Notes: generated by a model from the sequence alone, not told the origin. 64,000 bases of DNA from Streptomyces blattellae (GCF_009709555.1 NZ_WJBG01000121.1:1-64000); one strand, 5' to 3'; counted from the stretch's first letter, positions 24,870 through 34,338 are shown. Translations and numbers: made by a program.

Positions 24870-25039
24870 CGGGGCGCGGCCGACCGAAGCCGATTTCCTC
24901 CGCCTTGCGACTGGACGCTCCCCATCGCCTTCGTTCACCTGCGTCGATGAGGTGCCGGCGATCACCTGCGGCCTATCCGCCGGCCAGGGCCCGATCCGGC
25001 GCACAGCCACCCCTCAGCCGTTTGGCTACGGGCCGGTAG

Positions 25040-25170
25040 AGTGGCCGGGTCGTCATCACACCCGTACGGGGGGAAGCCGGTGCGAATCCGGCGCTGACCC
25101 GCAACCGTGAACCGGTCGCCGAAGGCCGGTGAGCCGGACTGCCCTGTGCGGATTCGTGACCGGCTCAGGT
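25040..25170 (+). promoter_or_regulatory. cobalamin (B12) riboswitch
   Basis: The class-I core is unmistakable: GGGGGGAAGCCGGTGCGAAT, then CCGGCGCTGACCCGCAACCG (the B12 box, 25088-25107), followed by a stem-loop reading GAAGGCCGGTGAGCCGGACT. The leader starts around the GGTAGAGTGGCCGGGTCGTC region and ends ~100 nt before the first start codon. AdoCbl-bound elements repress B12 uptake or B12-dependent-bypass genes. It controls the five-gene ECF operon that follows. Confidence 0.93.
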
Positions 25171-25274
25171 GTACCGGCAGCCGGCCGGTGCACGGCACCG
25201 TCGAGGCATACGGAGCCGAGCCGCCCGGGGTGTCCCGTGCTGCCCGCTCCCTGCAGGGAGAGGCACCGCCGATC

Positions 25275-26489
25275 ATGAACACCCGCCGCACCGCCGCGGT
25301 CCTGGCCGCCCTCGCCGCGCTCGGCGCGGCCACGCCCGCCGTCGCCGCCCCGTCCCCCTCCCCGTCGGCAGCGGTACCGGACGGGCTGTACGGCAGCGCC
25401 GACCCGACGTACGACGGTGTCTGGCGCCAGTCACTGGCCCTGATCGCGCAGATCGAGTCGGACGTGAAGCCCGCGGCCAAGGCCGTCGACTGGCTGCTCG
25501 GACAGCAGTGCGAGAACGGGGCGTTCGCGGCCTTCCGCGCCGAGCCCGCCAAGGCCTGTGACGCCAAGGTCATGGTCGACACCAACAGCACGGCCGCCGC
25601 GGCCCAGGCCCTGTCCCTGGCCGGCGACGGCGACCACATGGACGTCGCCGTGAAGGCGGCACAGTGGCTGAAGTCCGTGCAGAACAAGGACGGCGGCTGG
25701 GGCTACGCCCCGGGCGGACCCAGCGACGCCAACTCGACCTCCCTCGTCATCGGCGCCCTCAACGCGATCGGCCAGGACCCCGGGACCGCGGTGACCGACG
25801 GCAAGTCGCCCTACGACGCCCTCCGCGAACTGGCCCTGCCGTGCGCCGACGGCGGCGCCTTCGCCTACCAGCCGGACGACAAGGGCGAGCTGACCGCCAA
25901 CGCGGATGCGACGGCGGCGGCCGTGGTCGGCCTGAAGGGCATGAGCATGGAGTCGGCGAAGACCGCCGCCGACACGGACCTCGCCTGCGCCGACGCCGCC
26001 CGACCCGACCCGGACCAGGCCGCCGCCAACGGCGCGTCCTACCTGGCCGAGACGGTACGCGAGGACGGCTACCTGAAGTCCGCGCTCGCCGGTGCCGAGG
26101 ACCAGCCCGACTACGGCAACACCGCGGACGCGGTCGTCGCGCTCGCCGTGACGGGCGGGCCGAAGGCGGCGCGGAAGCCGCTGACCTGGCTTGAGCGGAA
26201 CTCCGCGGACTGGGCGAAGCAGAGCGGCCCCGCCGCCTACGCCCAGCTGATCCTCGCCGCCCACGCCACGGGCACCGACCCCCGCGACTTCGGCGGCACG
26301 GACCTGGTCAAGCAGCTCAACGCGACAGGTCCGGCGCCGCAGACCACCGAGCAGGCCGCCGCGCCCGCCGAGAAGAGCGAGGACGACTCCTCCTCCTTCG
26401 ACGTCTGGTGGATCGTGGGCGCGGGTCTCGCCGCAGGCATAGGCATCGGCTTCCTGCTGAGCGGCCGCAACAAGAGGCGGCAGCCGTGA
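25275..26489 (+). CDS. extracellular alpha/alpha-toroid (transcobalamin-like) protein, membrane anchored
   Basis: Exported protein of 404 residues. A signal peptide (RRTAAVLAALAALGAATPAVAA) precedes repeated helical hairpins ending in Q-x-x-x-G-x-W/F-like turns: WLLGQQCENGAFAAF, WLKSVQNKDGGWGYAPGG, DANSTSLVIGALNAIGQ, ASYLAETVREDGY, ADAVVALAVTG. This is the squalene/prenyltransferase (alpha/alpha)6 toroid, the fold also used by intrinsic factor and transcobalamin to hold B12. An acidic linker leads to a C-terminal helix WWIVGAGLAAGIGIGFLL and the basic tail SGRNKRRQP, so it stays on the outer membrane face. It is first gene after a B12 riboswitch and coupled to the next by GTGA, so a B12- or corrinoid-binding role is likely but inferred. 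Confidence 0.85.
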   Translation: MNTRRTAAVLAALAALGAATPAVAAPSPSPSAAVPDGLYGSADPTYDGVWRQSLALIAQIESDVKPAAKAVDWLLGQQCENGAFAAFRAEPAKACDAKVMVDTNSTAAAAQALSLAGDGDHMDVAVKAAQWLKSVQNKDGGWGYAPGGPSDANSTSLVIGALNAIGQDPGTAVTDGKSPYDALRELALPCADGGAFAYQPDDKGELTANADATAAAVVGLKGMSMESAKTAADTDLACADAARPDPDQAAANGASYLAETVREDGYLKSALAGAEDQPDYGNTADAVVALAVTGGPKAARKPLTWLERNSADWAKQSGPAAYAQLILAAHATGTDPRDFGGTDLVKQLNATGPAPQTTEQAAAPAEKSEDDSSSFDVWWIVGAGLAAGIGIGFLLSGRNKRRQP

Positions 26490-27127
26490 GGCTCCGCGGT
26501 GCCGCGGCCCTGCTGCTGACGTTGCTCGCCCTGGTGCCGGGCGCCGGTCAGGCGCAGGCCGTCGGCTACCGCTACTGGTCGTTCTGGGACCGGGACGCAC
26601 ACACGTGGACGTACGCCACGCAGGGCCCGTCCACCGCCGTCCCCTCCGACGGCGACGTCCAGGGCTTCCGCTTCGCGGTCAGCGAGGACTCCTCCGGCGC
26701 GACCAGGCCCCGCGGCACGGCCGACTTCGCCACGGTCTGCACGGAGACGCCCGCGCAGACCGGCAGGAAGAGGGTCGGCCTGGTCATCGACTTCGGCACG
26801 GCGGCGGACGCGCCCGAGGGAGAAACCCCGCCCCGGCTGCGTACCGTCTGCGCGACCGTCTCCCCCGACGCGACCACGGCCGAGGCCCTGGCCGCGGTCG
26901 CCAAACCCCTCCGCTACGACACCAACGCCCTGCTCTGTGCCATATCGGGCTATCCGGAGACGGGGTGCGGAGAACAGGTGACGACCGGCGAGCAGCAGAC
27001 GGCACCCGGGGAGAAGGAGGAGGGGGACGGAGGCCCGTCGCTGGGACTGTTCGCAGGTGCCGCGGTGGTGGCCGCGCTGGGAGCGGCGGCAGGGTGGCAA
27101 GCACGGCGGCGCCGAAATGCGCCGTAG
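26486..27127 (+). CDS. secreted, C-terminally anchored protein of the B12 ECF operon
   Basis: Protein of 213 residues starting at GTG 26486, overlapping the previous stop. Signal peptide RLRGAAALLLTLLALVPGAGQAQA, then an extracellular domain beginning VGYRYWSFWDRDAHTWTYAT with four cysteines (ATVCTE, LRTVCATVS, LLCAIS, TGCGEQ), and a C-terminal helix (LGLFAGAAVVAALGAAAGWQ) with basic tail ARRRRNAP. It resembles the uncharacterised family that databases name after S. coelicolor SCO2322, regularly found next to ECF genes. Together with the toroid protein it probably forms the extracellular part of a corrinoid uptake system. Confidence 0.82.
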   Translation: MRLRGAAALLLTLLALVPGAGQAQAVGYRYWSFWDRDAHTWTYATQGPSTAVPSDGDVQGFRFAVSEDSSGATRPRGTADFATVCTETPAQTGRKRVGLVIDFGTAADAPEGETPPRLRTVCATVSPDATTAEALAAVAKPLRYDTNALLCAISGYPETGCGEQVTTGEQQTAPGEKEEGDGGPSLGLFAGAAVVAALGAAAGWQARRRRNAP

Positions 27128-28244
27128 CCGCGCGCAGCGGCACCCCGTCGGCGCACCCGCCCCCACCCGGCACCGACCCCGCCCGCAACTCCACCCCGGC
27201 GCCTGGTGGCTCTGGTCCCTCTCCCTCGGCACCGCCGCCACCCGCACCACCAACCCCCTCCTCCTCTCCCTCCTCATCACCACGTCCGCCTACGTCGTGG
27301 CCGCCTGCCGCCCCGACACCCCCACCGCCCGCTCCTACACCGCCTTCGTCAGACTCGCCCTCGCCGTCATAGCCATCCGCCTCGTCTTCGCCCTCGCCCT
27401 CGGCTCCCCCATCCCCGGCACGCACACCCTGCTCACGCTCCCCGAAGTCCCCCTCCCGGACTGGACACAGGGCATCCGCCTGGGTGGCAGGGTCACCGCC
27501 GAGTCCCTCCTCGCGGCCCTCTACGACGGCCTGCGCCTGGCCACCCTCCTCATCTGCGTGGGCGCGGCGAACGCCCTCGCCAACCCGTCCCGCCTCCTGA
27601 AGTCCCTCCCGGGCGCGCTCTACGAGATCGGCGTCGCGGTGGTCGTGGCCCTCACCTTCGCGCCGAACCTCATCGCCGACGTCCAGCGCCTGCGCGCCGC
27701 CCGCCGGCTGCGGGGCCGCCCGGACCGAGGCATCCGGGGCCTCGCCCAGGTCGGACTCCCGGTCCTGGAGGGCGCGTTGGAGCGCTCGGTCGCCCTCGCC
27801 GCCGCGATGGACGCCCGCGGCTACGGCCGTACGGCCGACGTCCCGCCCGCTGTCCGCCGTACGACCACCGCCCTCACCCTGGGCGGCCTGCTCGGCGTCT
27901 GCGCGGGAACGTACGGGCTCCTCACCGCCGAAGGCGGCACGTACGGCCTCCCGGTCCTCCTCGCCGGGCTCACCGCCGCCCTGGCCGGACTCAGCCTCGG
28001 CGGTCGCCGCTCGCTGCGCACCCGCTACCGCCCGGACCCCTGGAACCTGCGGGCCTGGCTGGTCACGGGCTCCGGCGCGGCCGTGGCCGCGGCCCTTACC
28101 TTCGCCGCGAGCCACGACCCGGCCGCGCTCCACCCCGGCCTCGTCCCCCTGGTCGCCCCCGCCCTCCCCCTCTGGCCCGCGGCGGCCGTACTTCTCGGCC
28201 TCCTCCCCGCCTTTCTGGCCCCCACCTCGAAGGAACAGCCGTGA
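27117..28244 (+). CDS. ECF transporter transmembrane (T) component, CbiQ/EcfT-like
   Basis: Integral membrane protein of 375 residues that couples ATP hydrolysis to the substrate-binding S subunit. Hydrophobic helices occur at TTNPLLLSLLITTSAYVVAA, FVRLALAVIAIRLVFALALG, LLAALYDGLRLATLLICVGA, VAVVVALTFAPNLIADVQRL and in the C-terminal third. The two Ala-Arg coupling motifs expected in EcfT are visible as RAARRLRGR and AAMDARGYGR. It begins at ATG 27117, overlapping the previous gene by 11 bp, and its TGA overlaps the next GTG. The protein is longer than typical EcfT (~260 residues), the extra length being about three additional helices at the C-terminus. Confidence 0.87.
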   Translation: MRRSRAQRHPVGAPAPTRHRPRPQLHPGAWWLWSLSLGTAATRTTNPLLLSLLITTSAYVVAACRPDTPTARSYTAFVRLALAVIAIRLVFALALGSPIPGTHTLLTLPEVPLPDWTQGIRLGGRVTAESLLAALYDGLRLATLLICVGAANALANPSRLLKSLPGALYEIGVAVVVALTFAPNLIADVQRLRAARRLRGRPDRGIRGLAQVGLPVLEGALERSVALAAAMDARGYGRTADVPPAVRRTTTALTLGGLLGVCAGTYGLLTAEGGTYGLPVLLAGLTAALAGLSLGGRRSLRTRYRPDPWNLRAWLVTGSGAAVAAALTFAASHDPAALHPGLVPLVAPALPLWPAAAVLLGLLPAFLAPTSKEQP

Positions 28245-29983
28245 TCCGCTTCGACGATGTCTCCGTGACGTACGACGGAGCGGCCGAACCCACCGTCACC
28301 GGCGTCGACTTCGAGATCCCGGAAGGCGAACTCGTGCTGCTCGCCGGCCCGTCCGGGGTCGGCAAGTCGACCGTCCTCGGCACGGTCAGCGGACTCGTCC
28401 CGCACTTCACCGGTGGCACGCTGCGGGGCCGGGTCACGGTGGCCGGCCGGGACACCCGTACGCACAAGCCGCGTGAACTCGCCGACGTGGTCGGCACGGT
28501 GGGCCAGGATCCGCTCTCCCACTTCGTCACCGACACCGTCGAGGACGAACTCGCCTACGGGATGGAGTCGTTGGGGCTGCCGCCTGCCGTCATGCGCCGC
28601 CGGGTCGAGGAGACCCTGGACCTGCTGGGCCTCGCCGACCTCCGCAGCCGCCCCATCGCCACCCTCTCCGGCGGCCAGCAGCAGCGGGTCGCCATCGGCT
28701 CGGTCCTCACCCCGCACCCGAAGGTGCTCGTCCTCGACGAACCGACCTCCGCCCTCGACCCGGCAGCCGCCGAAGAGGTCCTCGCGGTGCTGCAACGCCT
28801 GGTCCACGACCTCGGCGCAACGGTCCTCATGGCCGAACACCGCCTGGAGCGGGTCGTCCAGTACGCCGACCAGATCGCCCTGCTGCCCTCGCCCGGCACT
28901 CCACCGATCCTGGGCACCCCGGCGGAGGTGATGGCCGTGTCGCCGGTGTACCCGCCGGTCGTGGCCCTGGGCCGCCTGGCGGGCTGGACCCCCTTGCCGA
29001 TGACGGTCCGGGACGCGCGGCGACGGGCCGCGGACCTTCGGCAACGGCTTGAGGATCGGGACGACATCGCCCTCCAGGGGCGCGGGGCTGCAATCGATGT
29101 GCGGCTACCGCCACGTGGGCGCGACCAGCCACAACGAACCCGCAGCCGCCAACCATCCACACCCCCCGAGCTACCGGACGAAAAACCCATTCGCCGCCGA
29201 CGGTTCCGACGCAGGCACACCCCCACACCGCCCCCCTCGCCCCACCCGGCCGACGTACAGGACCTCGCCGTGACCCACGGCCACATCCAAGCCCTCCGCA
29301 ACATCACCCTCACGCTCACCCCCGGCGGGATCCTCGCCCTCATGGGCCGCAACGGCGCCGGAAAGTCCACGCTCCTCAACACCCTGGTCGGCCTCGTAGC
29401 GCCCGCTGCCGGTTCGGTCACCGTCGGCGGAGCCGTCGGCCTCGTCCCCCAGGAACCCCGGGACCTCCTCTACGCCGACACGGTCGCCGCCGAGTGCACG
29501 GCCGCCGACGCCGACGCCGGCGCGGCGCCCGGCACCTGCCGGACCCTCGTCTCCGAGCTGCTGCCGGGCGTCCCGGACGACACCCACCCGCGCGACCTGT
29601 CCGAGGGACAGCGTCTGACGCTCGCCCTGGCCGTCGTACTCACCGCCCGCCCGTCACTGCTCCTGCTCGACGAGCCGACCCGCGGCCTGGACTACGCGGC
29701 GAAGGCCCGCCTGGTCACGCTGCTGCGCGAACTGGCCACGCGGGGCCACGCCATCGTCCTCGCCACCCACGACGTGGAACTCGCCGCCGAACTCGCGCAC
29801 CGGGTCGTGCTGCTGGCCGAGGGCGAGGTGATCGCCGACGGCCCGACGGCGGAGGTCGTCGTGTCGTCCCCCTCCTTCGCCCCGCAGGTGACGAAGATCC
29901 TGGCCCCACAGCAGTGGCTGACGGTCACGCAGGTCAAGGCGGCCCTCGCCAGGGAGCCTCGGTCAGAAGAGTCCCCGTCATGA
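28241..29983 (+). CDS. ECF transporter fused double ATPase (A-A')
   Basis: Protein of 580 residues holding two ABC ATPase domains. Domain 1: Walker A GPSGVGKST (36-44), Q-loop VGQDPLSHFVTD, signature LSGGQQQRVAIG, Walker B VLVLDEPTSALDP, H-loop AEHRLERV. Domain 2: Walker A GRNGAGKST (369-377), QEPRDLLYADTV, a degenerate signature LSEGQRLTLAL, Walker B LLLLDEPTRGLDY, switch His in LATHDVELA. The linker (about 250-345) is low complexity, and residues ~279-302 (RGAAIDVRLPPRGRDQPQRT) are encoded by a copy of a 70 bp interspersed repeat. It starts at GTG 28241, overlapping the T gene, and its stop overlaps the S gene start (ATGA). It energises uptake from the cytoplasmic face. Confidence 0.92.
   Translation: MIRFDDVSVTYDGAAEPTVTGVDFEIPEGELVLLAGPSGVGKSTVLGTVSGLVPHFTGGTLRGRVTVAGRDTRTHKPRELADVVGTVGQDPLSHFVTDTVEDELAYGMESLGLPPAVMRRRVEETLDLLGLADLRSRPIATLSGGQQQRVAIGSVLTPHPKVLVLDEPTSALDPAAAEEVLAVLQRLVHDLGATVLMAEHRLERVVQYADQIALLPSPGTPPILGTPAEVMAVSPVYPPVVALGRLAGWTPLPMTVRDARRRAADLRQRLEDRDDIALQGRGAAIDVRLPPRGRDQPQRTRSRQPSTPPELPDEKPIRRRRFRRRHTPTPPPSPHPADVQDLAVTHGHIQALRNITLTLTPGGILALMGRNGAGKSTLLNTLVGLVAPAAGSVTVGGAVGLVPQEPRDLLYADTVAAECTAADADAGAAPGTCRTLVSELLPGVPDDTHPRDLSEGQRLTLALAVVLTARPSLLLLDEPTRGLDYAAKARLVTLLRELATRGHAIVLATHDVELAAELAHRVVLLAEGEVIADGPTAEVVVSSPSFAPQVTKILAPQQWLTVTQVKAALAREPRSEESPS
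29076..29145 (+). repeat. ~70 bp interspersed repeat, copy 3, inside the ECF ATPase gene
   Basis: AGGGGCGCGGGGCTGCAATC, then GATGTGCGGCTACCGCCACG and GACCAGCCACAACG..CCCGCAG. It is in frame with the ATPase and contributes part of its inter-domain linker. Confidence 0.87.
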
Positions 29984-30801
29984 CCGCCCGCCGCGCCCGC
30001 CCCGTCCCGCTCGGCCCCCGCTCCATCGCCGCCCTCGCCCTCGTCAGCGCGGTGGGAGTGACCGCCTTCGGCTGGCCCTTCCTCGCCCCGCCCACCTCGC
30101 AAATCAGCGCCCACGCCCAGGACGCGCCCTGGCTGTTCGCGGGACTGCTGGTGCTCCTCGTCGCGGTCGTGGCGGCGACGATCTCGGAGTCGGGGCTCGG
30201 CCCGAAGGCGGTGGCGATGCTGGGCGTGCTCGCCGCGACCGGCGCCGCGCTGCGGCCCCTCGGCGCCGGAACGGCCGGCCTTGAGCCGATGTTCTTCCTG
30301 ATGGTCCTGAGCGGACGCGTCCTCGGCCCCGGTTTCGGCTTCGTCCTGGGCTCGGTGACCATGTTCGCGTCGGCGCTGCTCACGGGCGGGGTGGGCCCGT
30401 GGATGCCGTTCCAGATGCTGGCGATGGGCTGGTTCACGATGGGCGCGGGCCTGCTGCCGGGCGCCGGGCGCCTGCGGGGGCGCGGCGAACTCGTCCTCCT
30501 CGCCGTGTACGGGTTCCTGGCGGCGTTCGCCTACGGCACGGTGATGACCCTGGCGGGCTGGCCCTTCATGGGCACCCTCGCCTCGAACATCGCCTTCGAC
30601 CCGGACGCGGCGGTCCCGGCGAACCTGGCCCGCTTCATCGCGTACTGCGTGGCCACGTCGCTCGGCTGGGACCTGGGCCGCGCGCTCGTCACGGTCGCCC
30701 TCACCGTCACGCTCGGCCCGGTGATCCTCAGGGCACTGCGCCGGGCCACGCGGCGGGCGGCTTTCGAGGCGCCGGTCACATTCGACGCACCCGCTGGGTG
30801 A
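29980..30801 (+). CDS. ECF transporter substrate-binding (S) component, probably cobalamin
   Basis: Membrane protein of 273 residues with about six helices (IAALALVSAVGVTAFGWPFL, WLFAGLLVLLVAVVAATISE, AVAMLGVLAATGAALRPLGA, LGPGFGFVLGSVTMFASALL and two more). The RVLGPGFGFVLGSVTMFASALLTGGVGPW region, GMPFQMLAMGW-like segment and central helices follow the CbrT/ECF-S layout of the QueT/YpdP-like vitamin group. ATG 29980 overlaps the ATPase stop. The operon is preceded by a B12 riboswitch, so cobalamin or a precursor is the expected substrate; other corrinoids are possible. Confidence 0.85.
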   Translation: MTARRARPVPLGPRSIAALALVSAVGVTAFGWPFLAPPTSQISAHAQDAPWLFAGLLVLLVAVVAATISESGLGPKAVAMLGVLAATGAALRPLGAGTAGLEPMFFLMVLSGRVLGPGFGFVLGSVTMFASALLTGGVGPWMPFQMLAMGWFTMGAGLLPGAGRLRGRGELVLLAVYGFLAAFAYGTVMTLAGWPFMGTLASNIAFDPDAAVPANLARFIAYCVATSLGWDLGRALVTVALTVTLGPVILRALRRATRRAAFEAPVTFDAPAG

Positions 30802-31137
30802 CAGGGGGTGGACGGTCGGTCAGCGCGGCGGTGAAGCACCCCACATGACCCAGATCACCTACGATCCGGCTTAGTCGGGCAAACAGGATGCCATGCCCAC
30901 GCCATTCCACGCCCTGACCTGCACATAGAGAGCTACGTCACACAGGGCGCGATCATCCCAGATGCGACTACAACTAGTAAATGGGGTCATTGCGGACCCC
31001 CTCCCGGCCTGTTTCTCTGGATGACGTCGCACGGCGCCGACGTGCCCTCAGGGCCGCGGCGCCGATGCATGCCCCCGCCGCCTCCGTGCGGCACCGGCAT
31101 GCCCGCGGCGCCATGTCCCCGAAGAAAAAGGTTCTCC
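30802..31137. other. 336 bp leader/intergenic, no gene seen
   Basis: I find no supported coding sequence. It contains relatively AT-rich sequence around 30850-30980 suitable for a promoter and a small hairpin GGGGTC/GACCCC (30983-31000). Small upstream in-frame ATG/GTG codons exist but their translations are Pro/Arg-rich and have no ribosome site. A cell-wall-hydrolase-type (c-di-AMP) riboswitch was looked for and not found. Confidence 0.5.
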
Positions 31138-31557
31138 GTGTCTGTCTCCCGCGCCATCCGCCGTATCGCGTCCCCGAAGAAGGCCCTCACGACCGCCGCC
31201 ATGGCCGCTGCCGCCACCGGCCTGGTCCTGACCGCGGCCCCGGCGCAGGCGGCGACCACGTCCTCCGCCGGCCAGGCGAAGGCGATCGCGAAGCAGATGA
31301 TCCCGAACGCCGCCCAGTACAACGCCTTCAGCCAGATCGTCCAGCACGAGAGCGGCTGGGACGTGGGCGCCACCAACGCCTCCTCCGGCGCCTACGGCCT
31401 CGTCCAGGCCCTCCCGGGCTCCAAGATGGCCTCCGCCGGCTCCGACTGGAAGACCAGCGCCAAGACCCAGATCGAGTGGGGTCTCGACTACATGAACGAC
31501 CGCTACGGCAGCCCGGTCGGCGCCTGGAACTTCTGGCAGGCCAACGGCTGGTACTGA
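31138..31557 (+). CDS. secreted lytic transglycosylase (SLT-type)
   Basis: Small exported cell-wall enzyme of 139 residues. The signal peptide has a basic start and the stretch KKALTTAAMAAAATGLVL ending in APAQA. The mature ~100 residues have the goose-lysozyme-like SLT core: FSQIVQHESGWDVGATNASS contains the catalytic Glu in HESGW, followed by GAYGLVQALPGSKM and TQIEWGLDYMNDRYGSPVGAW ending WQANGWY. This matches the short transglycosylases that Streptomyces secretes during growth and germination. GTG 31138, preceded by AAAAAGG, is taken as start because the longer frame adds a non-signal N-terminus. Confidence 0.9.
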   Translation: MSVSRAIRRIASPKKALTTAAMAAAATGLVLTAAPAQAATTSSAGQAKAIAKQMIPNAAQYNAFSQIVQHESGWDVGATNASSGAYGLVQALPGSKMASAGSDWKTSAKTQIEWGLDYMNDRYGSPVGAWNFWQANGWY

Positions 31558-31575
31558 CAGGGCTCAGCGTCGCGG

Positions 31576-31617
31576 GGGAGGCAGGAACGGGGCGTAGGGG
31601 GGATGCTCCTGCCTCCC
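31576..31617. terminator. bidirectional hairpin between convergent genes
   Basis: GGGAGGCAGGA (31576-31586) pairs perfectly with TCCTGCCTCCC (31607-31617), between the transglycosylase and the convergent P450 gene. Confidence 0.6.
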
Positions 31618-31663
31618 TCGGGACGGGCCGGCGGTGCGCCGGGAGCAGCCGCCGGCCCGAGCG

Positions 31664-32899
31664 TCAGACCAGGCTCACCTGGAGATGCTTCACGCCGTTG
31701 ATCCAGGCCGAGCGCAGCCGCAACGGGTCGCCCACCAGCCGCAGGTCCGGCATCGTGTCGGCGATCGCGTTGAAGATCAGGTCGATCTCCAGGACGGCCA
31801 GCGACTTGCCGAGGCAGTAGTGCGGGCCTCCGCCGCCGAAGCCGAGGTGGGGGTTGGGGTCGCGGGTGATGTCGAAGGTGTCGGGGTGGTCGAAGACCTC
31901 GGGGTCGTGGTTGGCCGAGGCGTAGAAGATGCCGACCCGGTCGCCCTTCTTGATCCGCTTGCCGCCCAGCTCCGTGTCCTGGGTGGCCGTGCGCTGGAAG
32001 GAGTTGACCGGGGTCGCCCAGCGGACGATCTCCTCCGCGGCCGTCGCCGGGCGTTCCGCCTTGTAGAGGTCCCACTGGTCGGGGTGGGTGAGGAACGCGT
32101 GCATGCCGTGGGTGATGGCGTTGCGGGTCGTCTCGTTGCCCGCCACCGCCAGCATCAGGACGAAGAAGCCGAACTCGTCGGAGCGGAGGTTGCCTTCGTC
32201 CTCCGCCGACACCAGCGTGGTCACGATGTCCTGCGCCGGGCAGTGCTTGCGATCGGCGGCCATGTTCATGGCGTACGCGATGAGTTCGGTGGCCGACTCG
32301 GCGCCGACCTCCTCGGTGATCGCGTACTCCGGGTCGTCGTACGAGATCATCTTGTTGGACCAGTCGAAGATCTTGGCCCGGTCGTCCTGCGGGATGCCGA
32401 TCAGCTCGGCGATGGCCTGCAGGGGCAGTTCGCAGGCGACGGAGGTCACGAAGTCGAAGGGGCCGGGGTGGGCGCGCGCCTCCGACACGATCGACGCCGC
32501 CCGCGTCCGCAGCCGCTCCTCCAACGCCCGTATCGCGCGCGGCGTGAAGACCCGCTGGACGATCTGGCGGACCCTCGTGTGTTCCGGCGGGTCCATGTTG
32601 AGCAGGATCAGGCGCTGGGCGTCGATCGCGTCCCGCTCGATGTGCTCGTTGAAGCGGATGATCGCGGTGTTGAGGTAGGAGGAGTACAGCTCCGGGTGCG
32701 TGGAGACGTACTTGACGTCCGCGTGCCGGGTGACGGCCCAGTACCCCTCGTCCTGGAAACCGGCGACGTTGGACGGCTGCGGGATCCAGCGGACCGGTTC
32801 GGCGCGGCGCAGCTCGGCGAACTCCGGCAGGGGCACACGGTGGTGCAGCAGATCGGGGTCGGTGAAGTCGAACCCGTCGGGAAGCGCTGGACAGGACAT
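31664..32899 (-). CDS. cytochrome P450, CYP125-like (steroid C26-hydroxylase type)
   Basis: Haem monooxygenase of 411 residues. The haem-ligand loop HLGFGGGGPHYCLGKSLA (FxxGxxxCxG), I-helix acid-alcohol pair (VAGNETTRNA), ExxR in EEIVRWATP and FQRTATQD are present. The N-terminus LPDGFDFTDPDLLHHRVPLP, RFNEHIERDAIDAQRLILLN and CELPLQAIAELIGIPQDDRA strongly resemble actinobacterial CYP125, which oxidises the cholesterol side chain at C26. A palindrome shared with the F420-type oxidoreductase (32916-32930) lies just before ATG 32899, and two further inverted repeats precede the divergent thiolase. Redox partner not adjacent; the ferredoxin at 21.1 kb is a candidate. Confidence 0.9.
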   Translation of the reverse strand: MSCPALPDGFDFTDPDLLHHRVPLPEFAELRRAEPVRWIPQPSNVAGFQDEGYWAVTRHADVKYVSTHPELYSSYLNTAIIRFNEHIERDAIDAQRLILLNMDPPEHTRVRQIVQRVFTPRAIRALEERLRTRAASIVSEARAHPGPFDFVTSVACELPLQAIAELIGIPQDDRAKIFDWSNKMISYDDPEYAITEEVGAESATELIAYAMNMAADRKHCPAQDIVTTLVSAEDEGNLRSDEFGFFVLMLAVAGNETTRNAITHGMHAFLTHPDQWDLYKAERPATAAEEIVRWATPVNSFQRTATQDTELGGKRIKKGDRVGIFYASANHDPEVFDHPDTFDITRDPNPHLGFGGGGPHYCLGKSLAVLEIDLIFNAIADTMPDLRLVGDPLRLRSAWINGVKHLQVSLV

Positions 32900-32915
32900 C
32901 GGCGGCTCCGGCCAT

Positions 32916-32930
32916 CTGACGGTCCATCAG
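32916..32930. promoter_or_regulatory. palindrome matching the one at 11168
   Basis: CTGACGGTCCATCAG has one mismatch to the perfect palindrome at 11168-11182 and lies 17 bp before the P450 start. Confidence 0.6.
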
Positions 32931-32952
32931 TAACGGGGAATCGCCGTGAAGG

Positions 32953-32967
32953 TAGTAACGGGTTCTA
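32953..32967. promoter_or_regulatory. KstR-like half-palindrome
   Basis: TAGTAACGGGTTCTA contains the AAC-NN-GTT core with the final A of the TNNAACNNGTTNNA consensus, but an A at the first fixed position, so one mismatch. Confidence 0.4.
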
Positions 32968-33079
32968 CAAGTAGCAAGGGGTACGGCACGCCCAATTGCG
33001 TGCAGGACTCGTGCAGATCGCGACTTCGGAGGCTGCACGACCCTTGCGGCAATGGACGGCGGGTCAGCAGACTGCTGCA

Positions 33080-33105
33080 CAGAACTAGAACGCGTACTAG
33101 TTCTG
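33080..33105. promoter_or_regulatory. 9 bp inverted repeat upstream of thiolase
   Basis: CAGAACTAG (33080-33088) and CTAGTTCTG (33097-33105) are perfect arms around AACGCGTA, 63 bp before the thiolase start. The arms share AGAACT with the site before the aldehyde dehydrogenase. Confidence 0.6.
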
Positions 33106-33147
33106 CGTGGCGGGCCGGGCCGGGACGCCCCCGCGCCGCGCGGGTAA

Positions 33148-34338
<1,191 letters not shown>

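Noticed and set aside
25107..25274. N-terminal extension of the alpha/alpha-toroid protein upstream of 25275
   Set aside because: It would translate the cobalamin riboswitch; ATG 25275 begins a proper signal peptide.
30802..31137. c-di-AMP riboswitch before the lytic transglycosylase
   Set aside because: The region is where such an element is often found, but I could not match its conserved blocks or pairing.
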